This document shows, one piece after another, positions 51,591-60,388 of a DNA stretch of 64,000 bases (position 1 is the first letter of the stretch; every line of letters starts with the position of its first letter). The translations under genes and the position numbers were made by a program. The stretch comes from Nakamurella leprariae (GTDB lineage Bacteria > Actinomycetota > Actinomycetes > Mycobacteriales > Nakamurellaceae), in contig NZ_JAERWK010000003.1 in assembly GCF_016918035.1 (NCBI RefSeq), positions 124,001 through 188,000 of the forward strand. The letters are read 5' to 3'. Below the pieces are notes generated by a model that had not been told where the DNA came from, ran no database searches, and saw nothing but the letters and a program-made list of their open reading frames with translations.

Positions 51591-52517
51591 ATGGAGGCAC
51601 GGCGGGTGGGACGCAGCGGATTGATCGTGTCCCGGCTCGGCCTGGGCACCATGGGCTGGGGCCGGGGCACCGACACCGATGACGCCGCCGCCCAGCTGGC
51701 CGCCTTCGTGGCCGCGGGCGGCACCCTGGTGGACACGGCCAACGTGTACGGCGACGGGGACGCCGAGCGGATGCTCGGCACGCTGCTGCCCGACGTGGCC
51801 CGGCGGGCCCAGGTGGTGCTCGCCGCGACCACCGTCGGCGTGGGTGGCGGACGACGCGCGCTCATCACCGCCCTGGACGAGTCGCTGCGCCGGCTGGGCA
51901 CCGACTCGGTCGACCTCTGGCAGGTGCACGGCTTCGACACCGGCACGCCGCTGGAGGAGACAGTGTCAGCGCTCGAGCTGGCGGTCCGGACCGGCCGAGC
52001 CGGCTATGTCGGCATCTCCGGGTGCACCGGGTGGGAGCTGGCCGCGGTGGCCGGCTGGGCGGGCGCCCAGGGCGGTCCGCTGGTCAGCGCCGAGGTGGAG
52101 TACTCGCTGCTGGAACGGAGCCCGGAGGAGTCGGTGCTGCCGGCGGCGGCCGCCCTCGGGCTGGGCGTGCTGGCCTGGGCACCGCTCGGCCGTGGCGTGC
52201 TCACCGGCAAGTACCGGCACGGCACACCGGCCGACTCCCGCGGCGCCTCGTCATCGTTCGCCCGGTACGTGAACCGGCACCGCGCGCCGGGCGCCGACCG
52301 GGTGGTGGACGCGGTCGTCACCGCGGCCCAGGGTCTGGGCCTGGCCCCGCTCACCGTGGCCCTGGCCTGGGCTCGGGACCGTCCGGGGGTGGCCACGGCC
52401 ATCGCCGGCGCCCGTACCGCCCCCCAGCTCGACGCGGTGCTCGCCGCCGACGCCACCGTGCTGCCACCGGAGATCGTCGCCGCGCTCGACGAGGTCAGCG
52501 GGGGTCCGGCGCACTGA
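51591..52517 (+). CDS. Aldo/keto reductase
   Basis: A 308-residue aldo/keto reductase. MEARRVGRSGLIVSRLGLGTMGWG is the canonical start. The tetrad is seen as Asp and Tyr in VDTANVYGDGD and His in DLWQVHGFD. The expected catalytic Lys position reads LAATTVGVG instead of the usual ATK, so the Lys appears to be missing; the protein may be a poor reductase or have altered chemistry. SGCTGWELAAV and WAPLGRGVLTGKYRHG are typical. ATG without a strong ribosome binding site, divergent from uppP. Confidence 0.88.
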   Translation: MEARRVGRSGLIVSRLGLGTMGWGRGTDTDDAAAQLAAFVAAGGTLVDTANVYGDGDAERMLGTLLPDVARRAQVVLAATTVGVGGGRRALITALDESLRRLGTDSVDLWQVHGFDTGTPLEETVSALELAVRTGRAGYVGISGCTGWELAAVAGWAGAQGGPLVSAEVEYSLLERSPEESVLPAAAALGLGVLAWAPLGRGVLTGKYRHGTPADSRGASSSFARYVNRHRAPGADRVVDAVVTAAQGLGLAPLTVALAWARDRPGVATAIAGARTAPQLDAVLAADATVLPPEIVAALDEVSGGPAH

Positions 52518-52608
52518 CCCGCGCCGGCACGGCAGACTGCACGGCTGGCATCCCGCAGCCCGGCGAGGCAGAGCGAGCAACAAGAGCGAGCGAGAAGAAG
52601 GAGTCCGC

Positions 52609-53661
52609 ATGCGCGCGACGGTCTGGCACGGCCCCGAGGACGTCCGATTCGAGGAGGTCCCCGACCCGGTGCTGATCGCCCCCTCCGACGCACTCGTCCG
52701 GGTGGTCGTCGCCTGCGTCTGCGGCAGTGACCTGTGGCGCTACCGGGCCACCACTCCCCCGCCGTCCGGCCCGACCCGGATCGGTCACGAGTTCGTCGGC
52801 GTGGTCGAGGAGGTGGGATCGGCGGTCGGCTCGATCAAGCCCGGCCAGCTGGTCATCGCACCGTTCGTCTGGAGCGACGGCAGCTGCGACTTCTGCGCCG
52901 CGGGCCTGCAGACCTCCTGCCGGCACGGCGGCGGGTGGGGAGCCCAGGGCGACGGCGGTCTGGTCGACGGCGGCCAGGGCGAGTACGTCCGGGTGCCGCA
53001 GGCCGACGGCACGCTGGTCGCGGCGCCGGTCGAAGAGCACTCCGAGCTGCTGCCGGCGCTGCTCACCCTCAGCGATGTGATGGGCACCGGGCACCACGCG
53101 GTCGTCAAGGCCGGCGTGGGCGCCGGATCGACCGTCGCGGTCATCGGCGACGGTGCCGTCGGCCTGTCGGCGGTGCTGGCGGCCAAGCGGCTGGGCGCCG
53201 AGCGGATCGTGCTGTTCGGCCGGCACGAGGACCGCATCGCGGTGGCCAGGACGTTCGGTGTCACCGACGTCATCCGCGAGCGCGGCGACGCGGCCACCGA
53301 GCAGGCCGCCGAGCTCACCGGCGGCAACGGCTTCGCCTCGGTGGCCGAGTGCGTCGGCGAGCAGGCCGCGTGGCGCACGGCCATGGACATCGTCCGGCCG
53401 GGCGGCACCATCGGCTACGTCGGCGTCCCCACCGGCGTGACCGAGGGTCTGCCGGTGCGGCCGCTGTTCAACAAGAACGTCACCGTGGCCGGCGGCATCG
53501 CGCCGGTCCGCGCCTACCTGCCCGACCTGCTGGCCGAGACGCTCGACGGCTCGCTGGATCCTTCCCCGGTGTTCGACCTGGAACTGCCGCTGGCCCAGGT
53601 GGCCGACGGGTACTCGGCCATGCACGAGCGTCGGTCGATCAAGGCCCTGCTGCGGGCCTGA
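52609..53661 (+). CDS. Zinc-type alcohol dehydrogenase (MDR superfamily)
   Basis: A 350-residue medium-chain dehydrogenase/reductase. Catalytic zinc ligands are visible in VVACVCGSDLW (Cys) and RIGHEFVGVVEEVG (His-Glu). Only two Cys of the structural-zinc lobe are clear (DFCAAGLQTSC), fewer than the classical four. The nucleotide motif is VAVIGDGAVGLSAVLAA. AAGGAG precedes the ATG. It is seven bases upstream of a second such gene and likely cotranscribed with it. Substrate unknown; IAPFVWSDGSCDFC resembles the IMP-type alcohol or threonine dehydrogenase-like group. Confidence 0.88.
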   Translation: MRATVWHGPEDVRFEEVPDPVLIAPSDALVRVVVACVCGSDLWRYRATTPPPSGPTRIGHEFVGVVEEVGSAVGSIKPGQLVIAPFVWSDGSCDFCAAGLQTSCRHGGGWGAQGDGGLVDGGQGEYVRVPQADGTLVAAPVEEHSELLPALLTLSDVMGTGHHAVVKAGVGAGSTVAVIGDGAVGLSAVLAAKRLGAERIVLFGRHEDRIAVARTFGVTDVIRERGDAATEQAAELTGGNGFASVAECVGEQAAWRTAMDIVRPGGTIGYVGVPTGVTEGLPVRPLFNKNVTVAGGIAPVRAYLPDLLAETLDGSLDPSPVFDLELPLAQVADGYSAMHERRSIKALLRA

Positions 53662-53668
53662 TCCAGCC

Positions 53669-54721
53669 GTGCGCGCGATCCTGATCGAGGAGTACGGGGA
53701 GCTGCCGCGGGTGGCGGAGGTCCCCGAACCGGAGTGTCCGCCGGACGGGGCGGTCGTCGAGGTGACGGCGACCGGCGTGTGCCGATCGGACTGGCACGCC
53801 TGGCTGGGGCACGACCGCGATGTGCGGCTGCCGCACGTGCCCGGCCACGAGTTCGCCGGTGTGCTGGTGCAACTCGGCGAGCAGGTCACCGGCTGGGTGG
53901 TCGGCGACCGGGTCACGGCGCCGTTCGTGTACGCGTGCGGGTCGTGCCCGGCGTGCCGGACCGGCCAGCAGCAGGTGTGCCGACGGCAGACGCAGCCGGG
54001 GTTCACGCACTGGGGGTCGTTCGCCGACCGGGTCGTCGTGCACCACGCCGACGTCAACCTGGTGCCGGTGCCCGACGGCATCGCCGACACCGCGGCGGCG
54101 GCCTTGGGCTGCCGGTTCGCCACTGCTCACCGCGCCGTCCGGCACCACGGAGCCGTCCGGGCGGGCGACACCGTGGCGGTGTACGGCTGCGGCGGCCTCG
54201 GCCTGTCCGCCGTGATGATCGCCGTCGCGGCGGGTGCGACGGTGATCGCCGTCGATCCCGCGCCGGTGGCCCGGGAGGCCGCCGTCCGCTTCGGCGCGAT
54301 CGCCGCGGTCGATCCGGGCCGACTGGGCAGGGCGCACGAGATCGCTGAGCAGGTGCGCAGTCTCGCCGGTGGCGACGGTGTGGCAGTGGCCGTCGACGCG
54401 ATCGGCCGGCCGGACGTGCTCGCCGCCTCGGTGCTGTCGCTGGGCCGCCGCGGCCGGCACGTGCAGGCCGGGCTGCTGCTCGGCGAGCACGCCGCCCCGG
54501 CGGTGCCGATGGACCGCGTCATCGCCTGGGAGCTGCAGCTGTTCGGGTCACACGGCATGGCCGCCGGCGACTATCCGGCCATGCTGGCCGAGATCGCCGA
54601 CGGCAGCCTCGATCCCACCCTGCTGGTCGGCACGGTCGCGCCGTTGACGGAGGCGCCGACGGCACTGGCCGCGCTGGGCGGCCGACCGGACGTGGCCGGC
54701 CTGACCGTGCTGGTGCCGTGA
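53669..54721 (+). CDS. Zinc-dependent alcohol dehydrogenase
   Basis: A 350-residue medium-chain alcohol dehydrogenase. Catalytic zinc: Cys in TATGVCRSDWHAW and His-Glu in VPGHEFAGVLVQLG. Structural zinc: four Cys in YACGSCPACRTGQQQVCRR. The coenzyme fold has VYGCGGLGLSAVMIAVAAG. Closest in pattern to the actinobacterial Zn-dependent ADHs with a SDWHAW motif. GTG start at 53669. Its stop overlaps the start of the helicase gene (GTGA), an accidental-looking but possibly coupled arrangement. Confidence 0.9.
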   Translation: MRAILIEEYGELPRVAEVPEPECPPDGAVVEVTATGVCRSDWHAWLGHDRDVRLPHVPGHEFAGVLVQLGEQVTGWVVGDRVTAPFVYACGSCPACRTGQQQVCRRQTQPGFTHWGSFADRVVVHHADVNLVPVPDGIADTAAAALGCRFATAHRAVRHHGAVRAGDTVAVYGCGGLGLSAVMIAVAAGATVIAVDPAPVAREAAVRFGAIAAVDPGRLGRAHEIAEQVRSLAGGDGVAVAVDAIGRPDVLAASVLSLGRRGRHVQAGLLLGEHAAPAVPMDRVIAWELQLFGSHGMAAGDYPAMLAEIADGSLDPTLLVGTVAPLTEAPTALAALGGRPDVAGLTVLVP

Positions 54722-56712
54722 CGTCCGGTCCGCAGGCGGACGGTCGACCTGCTTCCGCGGCGGACGTGTTCGCCGAGTTCTGCGCGGCCGGACTGTGGCC
54801 GGGCGTCGGCCCGGCGCTGGCCGGCCAGCTGGCCGGGGTGGGCGTCACCAGCCCCGGCACGGTGTCCGCGGGCCGGCTCGCGGCACTGCCGAAGATGACC
54901 GAGCGGCGCGCCAACCGACTCCTCAACAGCTGGGTCGGCGCCGGTCACCTCTGGGCCGTCGCCCAGCTCCTCATCCCCCACGAGCTGCCGCCGCGCTGGT
55001 CGCTGCGGCTGGTCGACGCCCTGGGCGACGACGCCGCTGCCGAGTTGCGGGCCGACCCGTGGCGGTTGCTGACCCTGCCGGAGGCGACGGTCGCCCAGGC
55101 CGATCGGGTGGCCCGGGCACTGGACGCCGACGTGCGGCGCACCGACCCGCGGCGGGGGCGCGCACTGGTCGACTGGACCCTGGCCCGCTTCACCCGGGAC
55201 GGGCACACCGTCACCTCGCAGTCGCAGGTGGAGGCAGCCATCCGGCCGTTCGGTGTGGATCCGGTCGCCGCGGTCGAGGCGGCCGTCGCCGACGAGCTGG
55301 TCACGCCGGTGGCCGACCCGACCGGCGCGGGAGCCGGGGAACCCTGGCTGTCCCGCACGCTGCTGGCCCGGGCCGAGTCCGACGTGGCCGACGGCGTGCG
55401 GCGGCTCATCCGCACCGCGCGATCCCTGGCCGGCGCCCGGGCCGTCAAGGCCGTCACCGGCGACCTGGACGAGGTGCAGGCCGGCGCGGTCGGGCAGGTG
55501 GCCGGCCACGGGGTCAGCGTGCTCACCGGCGGGCCGGGCACCGGCAAGAGCCGGACCGTCGCCGCGGTGGTCGCCCTGTGCCGCAAGGTGGACGTGTCGT
55601 TCGCGCTGGCCGCGCCGACCGGTCGGGCCGCCAAGCGGCTGGAGGAGCTCACCGGCGCCGAGGCCAGCACGGTGCACCGACTCCTCGGCGCCCGCCGGTC
55701 GTTCCGGGACGACGAGGGCGACGACCGTTCCGGCGCAGCCGGGTTCGAACACGACGCGGACAACCCGGTGGAGGCCGACCTGGTCGTGGTGGACGAGGCG
55801 TCCATGCTCGACGTGGAGATCGCGGCCGCGCTGCTGTCCGCGCTGCGGGACGGCACTCATCTGCTGCTGGTCGGCGATCCGGCGCAGCTGCCGTCGATCG
55901 GTCCGGGCCGGGTGCTGGGCGACCTGCTGGACAGCGATGCCGTGCCGGTCACCGAGCTGCGCACGCTGTACCGGCAGACCGAGGGCGGCGCCATCGCCCG
56001 GCTCGCCGCGGAGATCCGCGACGGGGTGCTGCCCAAGGTCGACGACCCCACCCACGAGGTCGTGGTGGTGCCGACCTCCGGCTCCGCCGAGGCGGCGCAC
56101 CGGGTCACGCAGCTGGTCACCGACTCCATCCCCCGGGTGTTCGACGCGTCGGGCGACGCGCTGCAGGTGGTCACCCCGGTGCACCGGGGCCCGGCCGGGA
56201 CCCAGGCGCTGAACGCGGCTCTCAAGGCGCGGCTGAACCCGCCGGCCGAGGCCGGCCACGCCGTCCGGGGATTCCAGGTCGGTGACCGGGTGGTGGCCAC
56301 GGCCAACCACCTCGACGCGGAACCGACCGGCTACGCCAACGGCGAGGTCGGCACGGTCGTGGCCACCGGTGACAACGTCGTCCGGGTCGCGTTCACCGGC
56401 GGCGAATCCGAGGTGCCCGGCAAGGCGCTGAACGACCTGCTGCACGGCTGGGCGATCACCGTGCACCGGGCCCAGGGTTCGGAGTGGGACGCCGTGGTGG
56501 CGGTGCTGCCGCCCGAGGCGTCCGCCATGCTGTCCCGCCCACTGGTCTACACCGCGCTGACCCGGGCCCGCCGGCACCTGTCGATCGTGCACGCGGCCGG
56601 ACCGGCGGTCTCCCGGGCGGTCCAGCAGGTGGGCTCGGTGCCCAGGCGGACCCGGTTGGCGGCACTGCTACGGGATCAGGAGGCCGGCGCCGACGACCTG
56701 GACGCGGACTGA
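54718..56712 (+). CDS. RecD2-like 5'-3' DNA helicase
   Basis: A 664-residue superfamily 1B helicase of the RecD2/TraA type. N-terminal helix-hairpin-helix-like repeats (ALAGQLAGVGVTSPGTV, LPKMTERRANRLLNSW) lead to a Walker A at about residue 270 (LTGGPGTGKSRTVAAVV), APTGRAAKRLEEL (motif Ia), VVVDEASMLD (about 358, Walker B), LLLVGDPAQLPSIGPG (motif III), and the C-terminal ITVHRAQGSEWD near 580 and VYTALTRARRHL. No RecB or RecC is nearby, fitting a stand-alone RecD2. A role in mismatch or replication repair is inferred from relatives. Confidence 0.9.
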   Translation: MTSGPQADGRPASAADVFAEFCAAGLWPGVGPALAGQLAGVGVTSPGTVSAGRLAALPKMTERRANRLLNSWVGAGHLWAVAQLLIPHELPPRWSLRLVDALGDDAAAELRADPWRLLTLPEATVAQADRVARALDADVRRTDPRRGRALVDWTLARFTRDGHTVTSQSQVEAAIRPFGVDPVAAVEAAVADELVTPVADPTGAGAGEPWLSRTLLARAESDVADGVRRLIRTARSLAGARAVKAVTGDLDEVQAGAVGQVAGHGVSVLTGGPGTGKSRTVAAVVALCRKVDVSFALAAPTGRAAKRLEELTGAEASTVHRLLGARRSFRDDEGDDRSGAAGFEHDADNPVEADLVVVDEASMLDVEIAAALLSALRDGTHLLLVGDPAQLPSIGPGRVLGDLLDSDAVPVTELRTLYRQTEGGAIARLAAEIRDGVLPKVDDPTHEVVVVPTSGSAEAAHRVTQLVTDSIPRVFDASGDALQVVTPVHRGPAGTQALNAALKARLNPPAEAGHAVRGFQVGDRVVATANHLDAEPTGYANGEVGTVVATGDNVVRVAFTGGESEVPGKALNDLLHGWAITVHRAQGSEWDAVVAVLPPEASAMLSRPLVYTALTRARRHLSIVHAAGPAVSRAVQQVGSVPRRTRLAALLRDQEAGADDLDAD

Positions 56713-56723
56713 CCGGACGGGCG

Positions 56724-57053
56724 TCAGACCGTGGTGCTGACGCGGAAGCCACTGTGTCGCAAGCGGTCCGATGCGCACTGCAGGTCGGCAGGGGTGGGCA
56801 GCTCCTGGATCTGCCGGGTGATCAGCACCCCGACGTCGACGCTGCTGAACTCCTCGCGACCGGAAGCTCGTGCGGCTGCGGCGATCCCGTCGGCCTGATC
56901 GTCGCTCATCCGCCGCGGCAGCAACGCCAGCGCCGGGACGAAGCCGGTGCGGGGCGCCGCAGCGGGGTAACCGTCCCGGAACCAGGCCACGATGCGGTGC
57001 AGCCAGGACGGCAGCGGTCGGAGCAGCAGCGCCGGACGTGCGGTGGCACCCAT
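56724..57053 (-). CDS. DUF3349 domain protein
   Basis: A 109-residue protein of the DUF3349 family, a small all-helical actinobacterial domain of unknown function. Typical pieces: LPSWLHRIVAWFRDGYP, GFVPALALLPRRMSDDQ and VDVGVLITRQIQELPTPADLQ. The ATG at 57053 follows GGAGGGGAG with seven bases spacing; a slightly longer frame upstream is not needed. Convergent with the helicase gene and downstream of the P450 promoter region. Confidence 0.85.
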   Translation of the reverse strand: MGATARPALLLRPLPSWLHRIVAWFRDGYPAAAPRTGFVPALALLPRRMSDDQADGIAAAARASGREEFSSVDVGVLITRQIQELPTPADLQCASDRLRHSGFRVSTTV

Positions 57054-57120
57054 CGACCGACTCCCCTCCGTTCCCCGAACACACACCTGTTGTTCACCTG
57101 GCGTTCACTGTACCGGCCGG

Positions 57121-58425
57121 TCATGCCGTCACCTGGAGGATCACGCCATCGCGCGGACGGGTGGGCATCCGACGGTGATCGACGGTCAGGTCCTGAGGCG
57201 GGAGCCCCCAGCTCCGGGTGGCCAGCTCGATCGCGGTCCGGCTGATCAGCGCCCCGGTGATGCCCTCCCCGGGGCACCGGTGCCCGGTGAGCATTGCGTC
57301 GCCGCCCTGGGGCACGAACCAGCCGGACTGGCTGCGGGTCGGGAAGCTCAAGAAGCGCGCCGGGTCGAAGCGCTCCGGATCCGCCCAGCCGTCCCGACTG
57401 ATGTGGGTGCCCCAGACGTCCAGGATGATCCGCCGGCCGGCCGGGACGGTGACCGGCCCGACCTGCATCCGCCGCCGGGTCCGGGCGGCCAGGACCGGGA
57501 CGAACGGGGTGGTGCGCCGGATCTCGTGCGCGAAGGCGGTCACCACCGGACCGGGCAGCGCCCGCGACGCGTCGGCAGGCCCGGCGGCGCGGGCCTCGTC
57601 GGCGATCCGGGTGCGCCAGTCCGGGTGGCGGTCCAACTGCACGACGGCCGCCGCGGCGTACCAGGCGACCGCCACCGTCGGCCGCATGATGTTGAGCAGC
57701 TCGACCGCGGCGGTGCGTTCCGGCAGCGGCCGTTCCTGCCCGTCCCGATGGTCCAGCACCGTGGCCAGCGCACTGCCGTCCGGGACCGGGAACCGGCCGG
57801 CACGAGCCGCCCGCACCGCCGAGCGCGCCCACCGGTCGCTGCGCCGGCGGGCCGCGTACGCGCGCGCCCCACGGGGCCCGATCGAACCGAAACCGTCGAC
57901 CACGATCGCCATGTCGCGGGCGTGCGCGCGCAGCCGCGCCTCGGCGAACGGCAACCCTGCCCACCGCTGCACCGCGACGCCGAACACCTCGACCGCGGTG
58001 TCGTAGACCGTGACCCGGCCCCCGGCGGTCAGCGCCTCGGCCCAGCTGCGGCTGACCAGACCGGCCAGCGCGTCGACCCGGTCCGGTTCGACCGCCTGCA
58101 CGAAGAGCGACTTGCGGTGCCGGTGCGGCTCGTCGTCCAGGCCGTGCACCGCGCCGCGACCGAACAGGGTGCCCCGGATCGGCTGCGGGGTGGCGCCGGT
58201 CCGGCGGACCCGGTCACCGTCGTAGAACAGCTCGACACCACCCGGACCGCCGACGACCACGGCTCGACGACCGAGCAACCGGATCGGCACCGCGGTGACC
58301 TCCGGTCGCGAACCGATGCGATCGGCGAAGTCGTAGCCGGACCGGAGCAGCAGCGCGGTGTGGTCGACCGGGCAGGCGGACCGGGTCTCGGGCAGACGGG
58401 TCTGCGGCAGCACGGACTCGGTCAT
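57121..58425 (-). CDS. Cytochrome P450, CYP152-type fatty-acid peroxygenase
   Basis: A 434-residue P450. The heme Cys lies in FVPQGGDAMLTGHRCPGEGI, a spacing typical of CYP152 peroxygenases rather than monooxygenases. In the I helix, MRPTVAVAWY replaces the usual acid-alcohol pair with Arg-Pro, the feature by which CYP152 enzymes bind the fatty-acid carboxylate and use hydrogen peroxide directly. The K-helix ExxR is HEIRRTTPF. The likely reaction is alpha- or beta-hydroxylation, or decarboxylation to alkenes, of fatty acids. No redox partner gene is nearby, as expected. ATG at 58425; ribosome binding site weak. Confidence 0.88.
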   Translation of the reverse strand: MTESVLPQTRLPETRSACPVDHTALLLRSGYDFADRIGSRPEVTAVPIRLLGRRAVVVGGPGGVELFYDGDRVRRTGATPQPIRGTLFGRGAVHGLDDEPHRHRKSLFVQAVEPDRVDALAGLVSRSWAEALTAGGRVTVYDTAVEVFGVAVQRWAGLPFAEARLRAHARDMAIVVDGFGSIGPRGARAYAARRRSDRWARSAVRAARAGRFPVPDGSALATVLDHRDGQERPLPERTAAVELLNIMRPTVAVAWYAAAAVVQLDRHPDWRTRIADEARAAGPADASRALPGPVVTAFAHEIRRTTPFVPVLAARTRRRMQVGPVTVPAGRRIILDVWGTHISRDGWADPERFDPARFLSFPTRSQSGWFVPQGGDAMLTGHRCPGEGITGALISRTAIELATRSWGLPPQDLTVDHRRMPTRPRDGVILQVTA

Positions 58426-58475
58426 GCCGACGACAGTTCCCGACCGGTCGGCCGCCGAACCCGCGCGCCCGCCGG

Positions 58476-58793
58476 TCAGGGTGTGACGTCGGGCAGCAGA
58501 CCTCCGGGACTGGGCTTGCGCCGCAGCCACACCTGCCGGCTGCCGTCCGGGTAGCGCAGCACACGGGCCAGCTCCCAGCCGGTGAACTCGGCGCGCAGGG
58601 CGAGCATCCCGGCGGCTGCGGAGCGGGACATGTCGGCCGCGATCCGCAACGGCTGGTACTCGTACCCGTCCGCCGGGGTGTCGTGGATGCGCCCGCGGGC
58701 GGGCGGCCAGGCGCCGGCAGCCGAGGCGCTCGGCCCGGGAACGGCGGTCAGGGAGGTTGAGCGGGGCTGGGCACCGGGGCGCGAGGACAGCAC
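58476..58793 (-). CDS. DUF5703 family protein
   Basis: A 105-residue small actinobacterial protein. The conserved part is the last 65 residues: YEYQPLRIAADMSRSAAAGML, EFTGWELARVLRYPDGSRQVWLRRK. Function unknown. GTG start at 58793 with a near-perfect anti-16S match GGAGGTGATC about a dozen bases upstream; the N-terminal 40 residues are low-complexity, so a later start is possible. Divergent from azlC. Confidence 0.75.
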   Translation of the reverse strand: MLSSRPGAQPRSTSLTAVPGPSASAAGAWPPARGRIHDTPADGYEYQPLRIAADMSRSAAAGMLALRAEFTGWELARVLRYPDGSRQVWLRRKPSPGGLLPDVTP

Positions 58794-58931
58794 GAGGGCG
58801 GATCACCTCCGGTCGACGGGGCAAGGACGGGCCGTGCAGGGCGCAGCCGAGGAACGCTCGGGCGACGCGGCCGATCACGGACCGGGTTGATTGTGCCTGT
58901 CGATCGTGCACCCGGACTACGGTCTGCTGCC

Positions 58932-59708
58932 GTGCCCAGCGACGACGCCTCCTCCGATCCGCGACCCCCGTCCGCCGCGCTGGCAGCCTGGTCGCCGATC
59001 CGCACCCGGCTGCGACGGGACGCGTTCGGCATCGCTCTGGCCACCGGCGCCTACGCGGTGTCGTTCGGCGCCATCTCGGTGGCCAGCGGCCTGGACGTCT
59101 GGCAGACCGTGGCGCTGTCCGCGGTGATGTTCAGTGGTGGCAGTCAGTTCGGGCTGGTCGGCGTGGTCGCCGGCGGCGGTGCCCCGCTGGCCGGGGCGCT
59201 CACCGCCGTGCTGCTCGGCGTCCGGAACGGTCTGTACGGCCTGCGGATGGCGCCGCTGCTGCGGGCCGGCGGCTGGCGACGACCCGCCGTCGCCCAGTTG
59301 GTCATCGACGAGACCACCGCGATGGCGCTGGCCGGTCAGCAGGAGGCCGTGGACGCCGGACGCCCCGAGCTGGCCGACCGGGCCGGCCGGTTCGGGTTCT
59401 TCGCCACCGGGATCGCACTGTTCACGCTGTGGAACCTGGGCACGCTGATCGGGGCGCTGGGCGCGGAGTGGCTGCCCGCCCCGACCGTGCTGGGCCTGGA
59501 CGCCGCCGTGCCCGCCGCCTTCCTGGCCCTGCTGGCGCCCCGGTTGCGCCACGGCGGGCCGGTGGTGGTGGCGCTGCTGGCCGCCGCGGTAGCGGTGGCG
59601 GCCAGCCCGTTCGTCCCCGTCGGCATCCCGGTGTTGCTGGCCGCGCTGGTCGGCGTGGTCGTGGGCTGGGTGCCTAACCGGCTCGCCGGACAGGATGCCC
59701 TCCGATGA
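58932..59708 (+). CDS. azlC: AzlC-family branched-chain amino acid exporter subunit
   Basis: Large subunit of a two-component export system for branched-chain amino acids. 258 residues with a charged N-terminus and about seven to eight hydrophobic helices. FGIALATGAYAVSFGAISVASGL, VMFSGGSQFGLVG, LLGVRNGLYGLRMAPLL and the DETTAMALA motif are typical. The GTG at 58932 starts translation. Overlaps azlD by four bases (ATGA), so the two subunits are coupled. Confidence 0.9.
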   Translation: MPSDDASSDPRPPSAALAAWSPIRTRLRRDAFGIALATGAYAVSFGAISVASGLDVWQTVALSAVMFSGGSQFGLVGVVAGGGAPLAGALTAVLLGVRNGLYGLRMAPLLRAGGWRRPAVAQLVIDETTAMALAGQQEAVDAGRPELADRAGRFGFFATGIALFTLWNLGTLIGALGAEWLPAPTVLGLDAAVPAAFLALLAPRLRHGGPVVVALLAAAVAVAASPFVPVGIPVLLAALVGVVVGWVPNRLAGQDALR

Positions 59709-60019
59709 CCCTCTGGATCGGCGTGCTGGTCGGCTCGATCGGCTGCTACCTGCTGAAGTTGGCCGGACTGTCGCTGCCGGCGTCCGTGCTGGCCAACGTC
59801 CGGGTGCAGCGCATCGCCGCGCTGCTCCCGGTGGTGCTGCTCGCCGCGCTGGTCGCGGTGCAGACCATCACCGACGGCGGGCGGCTGGTGTTCGACGCCC
59901 GGATCGCCGGCGTCGCCGTGGCCGGGTTCGCGGTGTGGCGGCGGTGGCCGTTCCTGGTGGTGCTGGTGCTCGCCGCCGCGACCACCGCGCTGGTCCGGTT
60001 GGTGTGGCCGGGCAGCTGA
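59705..60019 (+). CDS. azlD: AzlD-family small subunit
   Basis: A 104-residue membrane protein with three or four helices (LVGSIGCYLLKLAGL, IAALLPVVLLAALVAVQTI, FLVVLVLAAATTALVRLVW). The partner of AzlC; both are needed for export in studied systems. ATG overlaps the azlC stop. Confidence 0.9.
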   Translation: MTLWIGVLVGSIGCYLLKLAGLSLPASVLANVRVQRIAALLPVVLLAALVAVQTITDGGRLVFDARIAGVAVAGFAVWRRWPFLVVLVLAAATTALVRLVWPGS

Positions 60020-60388
60020 GGCGGGGCTCGATCGAGGGCGCAGGTGCACAGTGCGGGCGCAGCGCGGCCGCGTTCCGCTCAGCCGCGCCCGGCGTGCGCA
60101 TCCGCGCCGCGAATTCCGGGCGCGGGTGCGCATCCCGGGCGCACCTGGGACGGGGTCGTCACAGCTGCGCCGTGAATGTGCGTCCGCGCCGCGGCTGCGC
60201 CCGGTCCATGGCGCGTGCGGTTGCAGGTGCGCAGCTGACGCGGGTCTGCGGCACACCTGCGCCGTGGTTGTGCATCTGCGCCGTCAATTGAAGGCGCGAA
60301 TGCACGTTCCGGGCGCAGATCTGGGCGCGTCCGCCTCAGATGCACCGCCGCGCCCTCGCCGCCATGTCCCGCAGGTGCGCAGCTGACG
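60020..60388. repeat. Repeat-rich noncoding block between azlD and M20 gene
   Basis: 369 bases without a credible gene, dense in TGCGC/GCGCA words. An 18-bp exact direct repeat, gcaggtgcgcagctgacg, occurs at 60223-60240 and 60371-60388. Longer imperfect copies start near 60079, 60168 and 60258, each with a core like gcgccgtg-N2-tgtgc. The second exact repeat ends immediately before the M20 stop. The block separates convergent genes, so it probably contains their terminators. It may be a degenerate repetitive element. Confidence 0.65.
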
